This document shows, piece by piece, positions 33,549 through 44,888 of a stretch of 64,000 nt of DNA. The stretch is from contig NW_023501038.1 in NCBI RefSeq assembly GCF_014066305.1, forward strand, positions 1,219,001 through 1,283,000, in the 5' to 3' direction. A model generated the notes under the pieces. That model saw only the letters and a program-made list of their open reading frames with translations, was not told the origin of the DNA and ran no database searches. Both the position numbers and the translations under genes were made by a program. The DNA is from Letharia columbiana. Its lineage: Eukaryota > Ascomycota > Lecanoromycetes > Lecanorales > Parmeliaceae. Within the stretch, counting starts at the first letter, position 1. Every line of letters starts with the position of its first letter.

Positions 33549-34706
33549 ATGTCTACCCAAACCGTCCGCACCCGCCTTGTCATTCTCTCCGACACCCATA
33601 CCGCCTCTCCCCTTCCTCCCTCCGACCCCACCCATGCGTACCGCCTTCCCCTCCCCAAAGCCGACGTCCTCCTCCATGCCGGCGACATCACCAAAGTCGG
33701 CTACCTCTCCGAATACCAAGCCATGTTCGACATGCTCAAGGCAGCTCCTGCAGAGCTCAAGCTAGTAATACCCGGCAACCATGATATTACGCTGCATGAG
33801 GAGTTCTACGTTAGGGGGACGGGCAAGGATAAGCATACCAGGGCTGCTTGGGGCATGGAGGATGTGCAGAAGATTAGGGATATGTGGATGGGCGAAGAGG
33901 CGAAGATGGCGGGGATTGTGTATTTGGAGGAGGGGGTTAGGACGTTTGAGTTGAGGAGTGGGGCGAGATTTACAGTGAGTGGTCTTGGTTTCGTGTGAGG
34001 TGATTCGGAATTAGCGGTCCAAAACCATTGCATGTTGAGGCTCGTAGGATCTGCTTTTCAAAATCTATAGGGGAGGGGCGCTGTCTAGAAGAGTCACCGT
34101 TTGGAGATGCTTTCCTTGTAGCGGACGTGCTGGAGGGATGGATCCGGTGAGATGCAGCCACATCGAAGCACTTCGCTAATATCGCTCCAGGTCTACAGCT
34201 CTCCATGGCAGCCTGAGTTCTACGATTGGGCTTTCACCTATCCTCGCCAAGTCGATCGCTTCAACCCCAGTCCACCAGTCGTCAAAGACAAGACTGCAAA
34301 TCCTGTTCCTAACCACCCCGAAATCGACATCATGCTCACTCATGGCCCGCCCAAAGGTATTTTAGATGAAACAGACAGGGGTGAATTAGTTGGCTGTGAC
34401 CACTTGTCAAGAGCTGTCAGGAGGTGCAAGCCTCGCCTTCACTGTTTTGGCCATATTCATGAAGGCTGGGGTGCTGGAAGAATTGATTGGAGAACGAAAT
34501 CATTTGAACAAGTGAAAACTATTAAGTTGCAGGTGTTTGAGGACCGATGTGCCAGCGTAGATATTGGTGAAGCTGGAGACAAGCCTCTGAAATGGGGTCA
34601 AGAAACACTTTTTGTTAATGCTTCGATTATGGATGTGAGCTATAATCCTACCAACGCACCATGGGTCGTAGACATCGACCTGCCCAAGAAGCAAGACAAC
34701 AATTGA
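33549..34706 (+). CDS. Calcineurin-like metallophosphoesterase, 313 aa
   Basis: Exons 33549-33974 and 34191-34706 (426 + 516 nt) are separated by a 216-nt GTGAGT intron, long for this genome. All metal-binding motifs of the family are present: SDTH (14-17), GD in HAGDIT (45-46), GNHD (76-79), His in THGPP (193) and GHIH (229-232). This arrangement resembles the MPPED/UPF0046 group, with a di-metal centre hydrolysing phosphomono- or diesters. The physiological substrate is unknown. No signal peptide; probably cytosolic. Start ATG 33549 (catcATGt) fits the first conserved strand (RLVILSDTH). Confidence 0.92.
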
Positions 34707-35172
34707 GAGCAAAGGCAAGGGCGAAAAAAGCTAATGACTAGCTCGGGTGCTTTGGAGGATGGAAGAAAGCTCATACTTTGGGGCAAAATCTGCTAAGGGT
34801 AAAGCCCATACGCTCAGATGGCTTGAGGTCGCTGCCCTTTAAATGTAACTCAAGCTGGACGGCTCCCCTGAGGCTTCTGAAGACTCCCAGCTTTCAGCCT
34901 CTTGAGAGTGCATATCTCAAGGGTATGAAGCCAGCTGGTAAAGGAGAAACTAAACGTGACATTGTGTCCATACAATATCCTGCTAGTGGGCTTTGCCAGG
35001 CCGTCATCACCATGTGATGGAGGTTCACTGCCTTCGCTTAGGCGAATGACTGGAATTGTCTTGCACCCTCAACACATTCTTTCTTCACAACGCCCACACA
35101 AGCACACGACACGACATCACAACCCCCCCTCCACCAAAATAACCACCAACCCTCCACCCTCTCCCGACAAAA
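34707..35172. other. Intergenic, nothing recognised
   Basis: 3' flank of the phosphoesterase gene, then an A/C-rich 5' leader (35085-35170) for the next gene. Confidence 0.45.
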
Positions 35173-35937
35173 ATGCTACCCTCCACCAGCCCCGACACCC
35201 CAGGAACCATGACCTTCATGGACTCCATCCTAGACCACCGCTCGCCCACGACCGACCACGTTTTCAAAACCGGCATCGCCCTCTCCACCCACCCGTCCAC
35301 CTCCGGCATCGAACCCCTCCCGCGCCTCGACTACTTCCTCCTGAACCGACTCATCACCCTCGCGCGTCCCTACCTCACCAAGCGCCAACTCAAGCGCATG
35401 GACTACATGGCCGACGGCCGCCGCAGCTTCTACGAGGCCCATCACAAATCCCAGGTCGCGTACCGCGACCTCCTCGACGCGTACGCCTGCGCCGAAACCC
35501 TCGACCGAACCTCCGAGGCGCTACGCCGTCAGCTCGCTCACACCCTCGCCGGCGACGACGACACCACCAACAACAACACCAACAACAACGACGCAACGGC
35601 GGCGGCCACGGTGCGACACCGCCTCGTCACCCTCGAGACCCAGCGCCGCGCCACCAACGAAGACATGCGCCTCCGCCTCCACGTCCTCCGCGCCAAGGCC
35701 AAAAACCGCCACCACGTCGCGGCCTGGTACTCGGACCTCAAGGTCGTCTTCCTGCGGGACGAGATGCCCTGGCTCGCGGCGTTGGGGCGGCGCAGTTACG
35801 ACCGGGCGACGGGACGGCGGGGTTCGGATCGCGGGTCCGACGGCGGAGGAGGGTCGGGGGCGGGGGGGGAGGTGCGGGAGTGTGGGCTTGGGCTTGGATG
35901 GGATGGGACGGGGGGGGAAGAGGGGGGGATGTTTTGA
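35173..35937 (+). CDS. Hypothetical protein, 254 aa
   Basis: Open frame from ATG 35173 (acaaaaATGc) to 35937 with strong C-rich third-position bias through about 35750. It has no signal peptide or membrane helix. Segments such as LPRLDYFLLNRLITLARPYL and YMADGRRSFYEAHHKSQVAY suggest a helical fold. A Thr/Asn repeat (TTNNNTNNN) interrupts it near 130, and the C-terminus is a Gly/Arg low-complexity tail. A 347-codon Arg/Pro-rich frame over the same DNA is a by-product of the codon bias. Family not recognised. Confidence 0.6.
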   Translation: MLPSTSPDTPGTMTFMDSILDHRSPTTDHVFKTGIALSTHPSTSGIEPLPRLDYFLLNRLITLARPYLTKRQLKRMDYMADGRRSFYEAHHKSQVAYRDLLDAYACAETLDRTSEALRRQLAHTLAGDDDTTNNNTNNNDATAAATVRHRLVTLETQRRATNEDMRLRLHVLRAKAKNRHHVAAWYSDLKVVFLRDEMPWLAALGRRSYDRATGRRGSDRGSDGGGGSGAGGEVRECGLGLGWDGTGGEEGGMF

Positions 35938-36397
35938 GGGAGGGCGGATCGGGGATTTTGGCCCCGTGCTGTCGTTTGGGGTTGGAAGAGGGGCTGTGAC
36001 GGAGGGATGGGGGTTTCAAGTCAGGAGAGGAAGTTGGGCTGGAAAGCGAGTTTCGGTGTTAGTGACAGGACGAGTACGTTGGTCCGGTGTGTTTTCTCGG
36101 TATCGGAGAGCGAAGTGGTGTCATCAAGATGACGATGGGTGCCGATATTGAGTTTAGTTAAAAGGGTATCAACATTAAAATGCACCGTGTAACATGAAAC
36201 TAGAAGACGCCGCCAACCCGCTGAATCGCTGAAGAAAGGGATCTGTTCATAGCCTGCTATTTCAGATCGAAGAGTTTGGATATCGTTTCGCTCTGTTCCG
36301 TTCAATCGCTCCGTGTTCCTCCTCTCGTCGATCAGAATGTTATGTACTGGCGTGCCATCCATCCATATATATCCAGAACATCCCATCCATCTTATAT
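35938..36397. other. Intergenic between convergent genes
   Basis: 3' flanks of the hypothetical gene and the DOCK gene; no other feature. Confidence 0.5.
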
Positions 36398-39300
36398 CTA
36401 CTCCTCGGCGACTCCGTTCATCGAGTCAGCCTTCGTCTTGTCCCTTGCGCTGACCATCCTACTCAGTCCTAGCCGGCTGAACCTCCTTTTCACTTTGCCG
36501 GAACGCCCACTTTGCGCTGTCGTCGGCCTCTCGGCGCTCGCTTCCATAGGCAGAGGCGCTGTTGTATTCGCTGATGTGGAGTTGTGAATTGAACTGTTGA
36601 CAGCTTGGCTGTACTTTCCTGAAGACAATGTACCATCATCAGAGGGCGCGGAAACTGATGAACCATTCGCCTTGGGAATGTTTGCAGTTGAGTTCTTGAG
36701 GAAGCTGAAGCTGAGGAGCGAAAGAGGCCTAGAGCGAGGTTCTGAAGGTAGCTCTTCAGAAATGTGATTGGTGCCGTTAGTGAGAATCGGGGTGACCGAC
36801 GACGGATTGCCCGCAGAGGAGTGAGGTGGTGGAGTGAAGAGGTGATGTTGGTCTGGTGTAGGATTAGGCGCCAGGAGCGCCAATTCCGGAGAAAAAGTCC
36901 TTCGGAAGAGCTCGGACAGGGAGGCTCGTGTATGAGCAGGATCGGAACCCACATAATGGGAAAGACAGTGCTTCAATATGGAGGCATGATCGAGAAGTGC
37001 AATCTGAAGAGCATTCTGAAGCGGTGAGAGCGCAGGCCTCTCAATGTCTTCATCAGCTTCTTCGGGTACTGTAGGTAGAAGCTGGCGGTACTGAGCTACT
37101 GTTGCAGCCGAAGACGGGTCGACAGAAGAAAGAATAGCATCAGTAAGGCCAATGGAATTCGACTCATCACCACTAGTGATACGCTTATCGAGCGTGGCCA
37201 GCTCTGAAGTCTTCCGCGCAGTTCGCTCTACAGCTGTTTGCAAAGGTGAAAGACGCGTTGCGTCGACAGCAACGATTTCGCTCCTTCGCAATATCGTTGG
37301 GAATGATTCTTTTGTTCTGTAAAGCGTCTTCTCGATCCATTGATTCTGGACCCCCGAAGCCGGGAAATGTCGTTTCGAGGTGACTGCAAAGCAGTCTGGT
37401 CTTGCTGACGATATGTAATCTCTGGTCGATTGCACTACCTTCGGTTGCTGGTAAATTGGGTGATCAAGGTCTCGATAGACGCTCACGGAGGAGATTTGAA
37501 GGTATTGACCTTCTTCATCCTCGGCCTCTTCCTTGGATGACAGTTGGACAGCTGGGTGTAATTGTCGCATCCGATCCGTGAAAGCAGACTGTCTTTCCGA
37601 CGCTTCGCCTTCGTAGATAAACTGCTTATCTCGGAGACTGGGTGGGAATCCGAGACCTTGATATGTTACCCTGAAGTATCGATGTACCTGCCATTCACTC
37701 TTCGATATGGTCTCGTAGATTTTCGCCATGGCCCGTTGTGTTCTTGCGAGCTTGGCAAAGTCGTAGTGAGAATGTTCATACTGATTGGCTAGTTCTCGGT
37801 AGCTTGATAGAGCACTATGCCAAGCTTCGCCTTCTTCAAAGTACTTGATCATTTCGAAGTAAAGCCGCTCTTTGCGATCAAACGATGATTGCTCAGGAAA
37901 CGCTGGGTCCGTAAGCGGTTTCAGACTCGTCGGTTCCCAGGTGTATAGATCCGAATGGAGGCGCAAAGCCAAGCCGGCCTCGGTTTTATTATGTAGCCTC
38001 GCTTGTACTTCTGCTAGCTGGTGTACATAGCGTATACACATGTCCTCTTTCTGCATGTCTTTGAGAAAATTCATCAGCTGAAGGGTGTTCATTATCCGTA
38101 GGGATTCTGTTATATTAGGACTGTGCACGGCCGCCAGAAGTTCCAAAAGCTCATCGATGGTTGATATCATATCCTTGATGGCCTGCCACATTGGATCACC
38201 AGGAGTGCTTGCGAGAGACTTAAACATGTCAAGCAGCTCGTTAACGAACATCTTCTGGACCAGGCTCTCTCCGATGTTCTTTGATTTGAACAAATTTTCG
38301 AAGCAATCAATCATCTCAGCTTGAATAACGGACAGGTCCTCATTCAAACTCCATTCGCTAATGATCATAGCTTGCAGAATCCTTACAGCAACGCTTCTCA
38401 AGCCTTCGTGCACACTCAGGCACAAATCGATGATCGGTGCCACAAGGCTTGGCACATACTGCACCTGGTATCCACCCAGGCGTGGCAGTCCGTATCGTTT
38501 CTGCTCCTCTGGGCTCGCTTCCCAGCCGATAGCTTCCCAGCTACGTTTGAGTAAACCTGCGCCCTGTTCTCGAACATCTCCGGCAATCTTCCACACTGCT
38601 CGCCTCTTCTGCTCGGGAAACGTCTCTAGTGCCAATGTGTCACTTCTGACAAGCGTGAGTAGAGTCAGAAGGTAATGGCTCCAAAGGTCTGTGTTGAAAT
38701 CGTCCGCATCATCAATGAAAGGGATGTAGTTGGACACCATTCCTTCGAAAAGCGACTGGAGGATCTGCAGCGACGCTTTGTGGTGGAAGATGTATAAGCT
38801 CAACCATTCCTTGGGGAAAGCACCACCAGATAGGATTGACATGACGACGTCCAGGCTAGAGGACAGCAGATTCGTATATTCGATCTCTGCACCTACACGC
38901 TGCGATGGAAGGTGTGCGCCTGCTAAAGATGCGAGTAGCCCAGCGAGCTCCGTGATCGCTTCGTCAAAGGCTGCAGGACTGGCAAGAGGTTTTGAAGAAA
39001 ATGGGTAGGTCGTAGGATATAGAAGCGAGAGCTGGTCATTCTTCGGTTTGCCGGATAACAAAAGGCTGTGGTAGGATTCTATCGCTTTTCTAAAATACCC
39101 AGGGTCCCTGAAATAAGGCTGTTCTGCTTGTTTTGCAGCAATAGAGCAGCACAGCCGCACTTGCTCTCGCCATTGGGTTGAGTCGTCGCTAACACCCCAG
39201 TATGAGTCGATCCATTCCGCAGTAGCAATTAAGACCTGTTGCTGGACGTCACCTGTTGAGAACAAACTGTCGGTTGTCAGGTTGAGGATGAAAACCAGCT

Positions 39301-42300
39301 TATGTAAGATCAGTTTGCCCTCTACTCCTGTACAAGATTCTAGAAAGTCTGTAGCAATCTGGAGGATCTCTTCCTCAGAGAACAAGCCTTTGAGTTCAGG
39401 AAGCCAGGAATGCATGTGCTGGACTACGATAGTTTTGCTGCCAACTAGTATTGGTGACGAGTCCTCCATCAAACCATTGAAGGCGCCGAAGATGCTCTTG
39501 ACATCTCGTCTAAACGTTACTTCCGTATTGGCACCGATGCCTGCCTCTCTAGTCTCTTGCTTCCTCCGAGCGCACACAATGAATTTTAGCAATTGACGGC
39601 CGACCTTAAATGCTGCGCGAACACGCCTAGATTTACTTGGATCGGCCGGATTTGCCAAGAGCCGAAGGTAGCTCCTTATCAAGCAAGGGGTCGCGAAGGG
39701 GTGATCGAATCTCGTTTCCACATAAGTATCCACAAAAGGCCCTAGATTGAATCGACGGTCGTGTACAATGCCCAAGACTGTTACAAGAGCGTTGAAAGCC
39801 AAGTCCTCGCACTCGTCCTTACCATCGTATCCTGCGAGGATGCTGAACAAAGCATCAAAGACATCGTTAACCAGCTTGACGATCTCGATCTCTGGCACGA
39901 ACGGGAAGCGTTCTAGAAGATCAAGAATCTGGCTTTCCGATTGCTCTTTCCACCTCAGGATCCCAAGCAAAATCGTATCTTGTGAGAAGAAAGTACTGCA
40001 CAATTTAGTTTCGAGCTTTAGTGTAGCAAGTGGCCCGGTCAAGATCTCGTCCTTCACGTCTCCGTACCTGCCTTTTGAGTTCCATTGCAACGCCAGGTAA
40101 GCTCCTCGGCCATTATCTGAGCTCGAAGTCACTTTGTCGTACACATATAATAGAGGCGCGTGAGACCCGTCTTTCACGAACGCCTCCTCTGTCCAGAGAG
40201 GCATCCAGCTCAGCGCAAATGGAAACCCGGGAGCATCGGCTATGCTCATTATCAGATGGGCCCCACGCACATCATCAGTAGGTATGACGAGTTTGATCAT
40301 CTGATCCCAACGCCCACTTCTCTCGACCGCAGACGTACGCCATGCTGTTTGTCCCAGGCTATTGGACCCCGGGAAGATGCAGCGCTCTATCCGCTCACCA
40401 GACGTTTTACGAACTTCCAGTGTGAGTTGAACATTCTTCAACTCCAAGCTTGACGCGATGTGTACGGTGCCGCGGTCTGGGTGTAATAGCAAGGCTTGAT
40501 GAGGTAAGAATACTTCAGATAGTCGGACATAGAGATCGGACCGGGGTTTGGTGGGAGTACCTGGGAAGTCTGTCTTTGGCGTAGGGACAATGTTCTGGAG
40601 TAAGGTAGGGGTCCGATCAATCAGGTCGTTCGCGTCTGGATCCGCAAAAGACTGAAAAGCCAGACGAACGTACTCCATACCTTTGCATCTGGTGTATCCA
40701 CCATTGCGACTAGAGGCCAATTCACGAATTACTTCGTCCCAGTCGTCTGTTGAATTCAACGTATCCGCGCTCGCATTTGCCACAGCAGGCATCCAGATGG
40801 ATACACTTTGATCTCCAGTCACGCCATGCTTGAAGAGATGTTTGACGTTGAGGACGCCAACTCCAATACTTCTTTTCGCGTACTGTGGTCCTTGTTGCGT
40901 TGAGGGACGGGATCCATCTCCAGTTGTAGGCCTTGTACCATTTTCAAGAGAAGGGGACTCTGGGGTAGATGGCAATTGAGTTGTCCTGGAATCATTCTGG
41001 GCCCTTCGAACACTGCCGAATTGTTTCTGTGCCCACATAAGACTCTGTCTACCTCCCTTAATCGACGCTGAATTTGAGAAGCCACTGGTATTGGGTCTCG
41101 ACGAAGATGCATTCTCGTCAACGGGATAGGCCCTTCTCGGTTGGCTGAAAGGAGACTTTTGTATCGCTTGGTTCGCTTGGACCTTGACGACAAGGTACAG
41201 GTCTGCGTCTGATCTTGAGGCATCTCCAATATCATTGGATGTCAGATCAGTGAATAACGTCCGATATTTTCCTACAGAGGCGAGCTTCTCGAACTCTTCC
41301 TGTGGTGGGAGGTCGAGAACAAAGCACTCCGTGAGCGCTTTTGGCGGCTCTCCTGGACTTCGAGAGCAGAGGTAGAATGTAAGCGTAGGTGAAACCAGGC
41401 CGTTGTTCGCCAACGCTTTCACATCGACCATGAGATGATAAAGATTGATAGGGTCATGTTGAAAAACCGGTGATCTATCAAGCAGACTCATCGTGGATTG
41501 AAGCTTCGTCATCTCAATAGCCGAGTCATCCCCCGTCAACAATCGACCACGCTGCTTCGGATCCCGCACGATGATCTCGCTGCTGAGCATCTTGTTGCCG
41601 TCAGCAAGGTTCCAGACTATCTCTTCCCGCAGTGCATCGAGTTCTCGGGCTGTAAGGACGCCATGTAAAAGCTGCCTACGAGCGAGATCTAGACGAGTCA
41701 CCAGATCTGAGACTTTCTTCAAAACGGAGTAGCGTCGAGCGAGCAACAACTCGTGCAGATTCTTGGAATGCCATTCGCGCAGGCAGGAGGCGATCTCGTC
41801 AACCAACGGCTCGGAGCTGGAAGTGGGCGTTTCGTCGCCAATCTTCAGCATGGGGACGGGGGCCTGTGGTCGCCTTGTATTTTGAGCTCGTGAGGTGTCA
41901 GACGTTGGGGTAACTGGACCTGGTGACGATTTTGGCTGAAAGCTTGTGAAGGACCGATGGGACAGCTGCCGCGCGAGAATCTTACCATTGGTGGGATTCG
42001 GCAGGTGTTGAGAAGATGTGCGGGTTGGCCACTGAAGGGCAGGCGAGATTTTAGGGCTGCCTCCGTTGATGGCGGGTCTCGTTCCTGCACTATCACTGCT
42101 CCGGTTTCGGCGCATGCTACCGTTATGAGCCAAAGAGCCCTGGCGTCGGGGAGTTTCGCCATTTGAGTGGTCAAACCTCGGACTGTCGCCGTTGGACACC
42201 AAGCCATGCGCGTGTCCGTCCAGTCCAGCATCTCCTAGGACTTCTCGAACCTCCACACAACATCTGGGAAAGATACCCGAGAACACGCTTGCCTCCAATG

Positions 42301-42502
42301 TTTGTCCTTTGACGCTTGTCAATCCAGCAAGCAATGAGGGCGGGGCAACGAGATATCCACGGAACCACGAAGCATCCTGGCCACCTTGCTCAATGATATA
42401 CAACTCGTCACCTATTTCGAGGGGGAGATCTGCTGGAAATGAGGCTTGGAAGGGGTAGGTAGCAACCGCGAAGGCTATCCGAGGCAGGGGACGCCATGGC
42501 AT
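36398..42502 (-). CDS. DCK1: DOCK-family Rho/Rac guanine nucleotide exchange factor, 2034 aa
   Basis: One intronless frame of 6.1 kb starting at ATG 42502. An N-terminal SH3 domain (about 8-90; ATYPFQASFPADLPLEIGDE, a WFRGYL strand) is followed by a Ser-rich linker. A C2-like DHR-1 domain (about 655-850; LYVRLSEVFLPHQALLL) comes next, then a long helical ARM-like region. The catalytic DHR-2/DOCKER domain spans about 1470-1800 (RLYFEMIKYFEEGEAWHSAL, YFRVTYQGLGFPPSLRDKQF). The tail is Ser-rich with a basic KVKRRFSRLG patch that could bind membranes. The architecture matches DOCK-A/yeast Dck1, which acts with the ELMO-like Lmo1 to activate Rho5/Rac in growth, autophagy and stress responses. Partner and target here are inferred. 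Confidence 0.93.
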   Translation of the reverse strand: MPWRPLPRIAFAVATYPFQASFPADLPLEIGDELYIIEQGGQDASWFRGYLVAPPSLLAGLTSVKGQTLEASVFSGIFPRCCVEVREVLGDAGLDGHAHGLVSNGDSPRFDHSNGETPRRQGSLAHNGSMRRNRSSDSAGTRPAINGGSPKISPALQWPTRTSSQHLPNPTNGKILARQLSHRSFTSFQPKSSPGPVTPTSDTSRAQNTRRPQAPVPMLKIGDETPTSSSEPLVDEIASCLREWHSKNLHELLLARRYSVLKKVSDLVTRLDLARRQLLHGVLTARELDALREEIVWNLADGNKMLSSEIIVRDPKQRGRLLTGDDSAIEMTKLQSTMSLLDRSPVFQHDPINLYHLMVDVKALANNGLVSPTLTFYLCSRSPGEPPKALTECFVLDLPPQEEFEKLASVGKYRTLFTDLTSNDIGDASRSDADLYLVVKVQANQAIQKSPFSQPRRAYPVDENASSSRPNTSGFSNSASIKGGRQSLMWAQKQFGSVRRAQNDSRTTQLPSTPESPSLENGTRPTTGDGSRPSTQQGPQYAKRSIGVGVLNVKHLFKHGVTGDQSVSIWMPAVANASADTLNSTDDWDEVIRELASSRNGGYTRCKGMEYVRLAFQSFADPDANDLIDRTPTLLQNIVPTPKTDFPGTPTKPRSDLYVRLSEVFLPHQALLLHPDRGTVHIASSLELKNVQLTLEVRKTSGERIERCIFPGSNSLGQTAWRTSAVERSGRWDQMIKLVIPTDDVRGAHLIMSIADAPGFPFALSWMPLWTEEAFVKDGSHAPLLYVYDKVTSSSDNGRGAYLALQWNSKGRYGDVKDEILTGPLATLKLETKLCSTFFSQDTILLGILRWKEQSESQILDLLERFPFVPEIEIVKLVNDVFDALFSILAGYDGKDECEDLAFNALVTVLGIVHDRRFNLGPFVDTYVETRFDHPFATPCLIRSYLRLLANPADPSKSRRVRAAFKVGRQLLKFIVCARRKQETREAGIGANTEVTFRRDVKSIFGAFNGLMEDSSPILVGSKTIVVQHMHSWLPELKGLFSEEEILQIATDFLESCTGVEGKLILHKLVFILNLTTDSLFSTGDVQQQVLIATAEWIDSYWGVSDDSTQWREQVRLCCSIAAKQAEQPYFRDPGYFRKAIESYHSLLLSGKPKNDQLSLLYPTTYPFSSKPLASPAAFDEAITELAGLLASLAGAHLPSQRVGAEIEYTNLLSSSLDVVMSILSGGAFPKEWLSLYIFHHKASLQILQSLFEGMVSNYIPFIDDADDFNTDLWSHYLLTLLTLVRSDTLALETFPEQKRRAVWKIAGDVREQGAGLLKRSWEAIGWEASPEEQKRYGLPRLGGYQVQYVPSLVAPIIDLCLSVHEGLRSVAVRILQAMIISEWSLNEDLSVIQAEMIDCFENLFKSKNIGESLVQKMFVNELLDMFKSLASTPGDPMWQAIKDMISTIDELLELLAAVHSPNITESLRIMNTLQLMNFLKDMQKEDMCIRYVHQLAEVQARLHNKTEAGLALRLHSDLYTWEPTSLKPLTDPAFPEQSSFDRKERLYFEMIKYFEEGEAWHSALSSYRELANQYEHSHYDFAKLARTQRAMAKIYETISKSEWQVHRYFRVTYQGLGFPPSLRDKQFIYEGEASERQSAFTDRMRQLHPAVQLSSKEEAEDEEGQYLQISSVSVYRDLDHPIYQQPKVVQSTRDYISSARPDCFAVTSKRHFPASGVQNQWIEKTLYRTKESFPTILRRSEIVAVDATRLSPLQTAVERTARKTSELATLDKRITSGDESNSIGLTDAILSSVDPSSAATVAQYRQLLPTVPEEADEDIERPALSPLQNALQIALLDHASILKHCLSHYVGSDPAHTRASLSELFRRTFSPELALLAPNPTPDQHHLFTPPPHSSAGNPSSVTPILTNGTNHISEELPSEPRSRPLSLLSFSFLKNSTANIPKANGSSVSAPSDDGTLSSGKYSQAVNSSIHNSTSANTTAPLPMEASAERPTTAQSGRSGKVKRRFSRLGLSRMVSARDKTKADSMNGVAEE

Positions 42503-43380
42503 GTCGACGGGCGCTGGCTCCCCTCGATCCGTTGATGCAAGAGATGTTTGCTGTCTTGATCTGCCGGCGGCCTACGCCCTAGCCGAGTAGGACTGATTGT
42601 AAGCATCAATGCTTAGCAGCCGCAGGTGTTGTCGAGATATTGTGCCCTGCTCTTTCTGTTTGCTATCTAATAATGCAAGATGCCGAGGATGTCAAGCAGG
42701 GAGCTGGGGGCTTAAGTGGGAAGCACTCAGATGAGCGGGATTAGCTGGAAGATGTATGGCACCAAAAGACAGATCAACACCAGCAACTCCAGCAAGGTGT
42801 CAAGCCAGAGTATGGATTTTGAACCGGTCTCGAGGTGACATAGACGCGCATTGCCATTTTTTGGCAGGCTTGGCAGTAGTACAGGGATTTTTGGCCGAAG
42901 TTTATCCATACACCCCTTTCTACTTAGGTACATGAAGGCTTGGCGTGCCTTTACATAGAATTCTTAAGCTGGACAGTATATCTCAAACTTCAGACAACCG
43001 ACAACATGAAATGGCCAGCTCACTGATCGTACGGACGCGCTCGGATCATCAGCCAGCCGCGGTGTTTGAGATGCTCTTATTACGCTATAAACCTTCGAAC
43101 AATAAGGCGGAAGAATTCGTACTCCACCAGCGGCAGTTCTAGGAGGACAATGTCTCGTTCTAGCAACGGCACAAGGCCAGATCGACTGCTGCGCAATGAC
43201 GTAGAGCCTGATAACTACAGTGGCTGTTGGATGCCTCTTCTCGATGCCAGATTTTTCATCTCTGTTGCACCTAACGAATTACTTCACCAAAGTGGCCAGA
43301 ATTCGATCAAGATCAAGATCAGAAAATGATGGTAGGAGCTCTGACAGATTAGAGAGTCATCGGTAGGACCGAAGAGATCT
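42503..43380. other. Intergenic, promoter of the DOCK gene
   Basis: No supported gene. Short frames near 42727-42933 and 42945-43329 have no motif. Confidence 0.5.
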
Positions 43381-43986
43381 TTATGCAGCACTTCCCATGG
43401 CAATTCGACCTCCACGTGCCTCCTCGGCTGCTTTTCCAGGGTACCTGTTTTTTTCGGTCACTCGGAAGTGTAATGGGAACAAAAGGCTCTGAAGGTTCGA
43501 AGGTTTGCTTGGTCGACGGAACATGGTTCTAGGCCTGGTAGGTTCGCTGGTCGAAAGAGCACATGACAATCCGAACATTGCACCTGGGTCTAATATCTCA
43601 TGCTCTTCGTAAACAGATTGTGCAGGCGCCACCAGATGGTGAATAATTCGAAAGAGTAGGGAGAGGTTGCCGTCGAGATGAAAGTATCTCGGATGAGGAT
43701 CAAGATGGTTGTGCGCGGGAGGACCAAAATTGTCATGTGTACAAGTCTTCGTGTGTGGATTACGTATGTTAAGCAGTGTGGCACAGAGATAACTCCTGGT
43801 CGGAAAATGATATTCCATAATGCAAGATAGATTGGGCTCACTGCATGGTTTTGATCGCCAGGACCGCAATTCCTTCGGACGCCAGGAGTATAGTACACGT
43901 GGAGGACCTGACCTGATGGGGTAGAGAACACGTATGTCAGATCCCTCCAGTCGGTCCAGACCGCGCAGCTTCCACCTCTGCTTCAT
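43381..43986 (-). CDS. Unassigned 201-codon open frame
   Basis: ATG at 43986, open to 43381. The text is partly protein-like (LSLLFRIIHHLVAPAQSVYE) but has no recognisable domain, signal peptide or splice support. It overlaps the end of the degraded frame upstream by a few bases. It may be the 3' part of the same decayed gene or a chance frame. Confidence 0.25.
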   Translation of the reverse strand: MKQRWKLRGLDRLEGSDIRVLYPIRSGPPRVLYSWRPKELRSWRSKPCSEPNLSCIMEYHFPTRSYLCATLLNIRNPHTKTCTHDNFGPPAHNHLDPHPRYFHLDGNLSLLFRIIHHLVAPAQSVYEEHEILDPGAMFGLSCALSTSEPTRPRTMFRRPSKPSNLQSLLFPLHFRVTEKNRYPGKAAEEARGGRIAMGSAA

Positions 43987-44831
43987 ACCAGTGATCTATC
44001 GTCATTTATCTTTCTGTCGCATTCAGGCCCTGCGTCTCCTGGAGGTATGGCCGCATCCAATACGACTGATCCGTCTGACTGCTTGAGCTTGGTGAACCGT
44101 TGCTCTATGTGATCATTGTCCATCCGGTACTCGTTCTTGTCCTCCAATGCAGGTGGACATTGTACCAGATAGATAAGACCTGTACCTATGGCGGGCCTGC
44201 TAACGGAAGCCTCAAGTTTAGTATCCAAAATACAGCTTCCTGAGCAGATAACATGACCAGCTTTTCGGTCTTCTGATTTGGATGTTCGGACGGGATAGTC
44301 AGGCTTGTCACTACCAGTAATTCGGTATGACAAAATAGCCGAATGTACTCTATGACAATTGGCTCCTGGAAACAGCGGCGGAAGTCGAGGTGTACTGATT
44401 CGGAAGGCAAGCTGTGTAAGGATCTTGGAGATTGGACCGAGACTGCTCCCTTGGTGATTGGCCACACCAAGCAGTCGTCTCGAATGTCCCAGTCGTAAGC
44501 ATCGTCACATCTAATAGCTCGCGGAGCAAGACTAGCTTTCAGACTCTCCCTGTGGCACAATTGGACTCCTAGTCAGCTTGGAAAGCGACATACTGGGAGA
44601 CTTCTCCTTCATAGTAAATTTGGCTCTTCCCTAGAGTCTAATTCACGGACCATACCAGCAGCCCAAGGGACGTGCTTCAACATGGCACTTCTGCCGACTC
44701 AACGGGCTCAAACTTTTCTACGTGTCCAACAGAGACGACAGACTCAGAGGGATCTGCAAACACAGGAAACGTCAGACCTAGCACCACTGCAACAGTGGTC
44801 GATGGCCATAAAATGTTCTTCAGGACTTCAT
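43983..44831 (-). pseudogene. Possible decayed small secreted-protein gene
   Basis: Just downstream of ATG 44831, one base out of frame with it, lies a classic signal-peptide-like stretch, LKNILWPSTTVAVVLGLTFP. It is followed by VFADPSESVVSVGHVEKFEP and a stop. Further protein-like pieces lie in shifting frames: YYEGEVSQYVAFQAD, then RAIRCDDAYDWDIRDDCLVW (about 44450-44520), then a frame to 43983 with RISTPRLPPLFPGANCHRV. The order is consistent with one secreted protein broken by several indels and stops. Family unknown. Confidence 0.35.
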
Positions 44832-44888
44832 GACACGTAAAATTTCCCTTCGCCTCTCAGACAAGAGTGCACATCATCCACACCGTTA

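Noticed and set aside
34956..35999. 347-codon Pro/Arg/His-rich frame
   Set aside because: Shadow of the C-rich hypothetical gene at 35173; composition is an artefact of third-position C.
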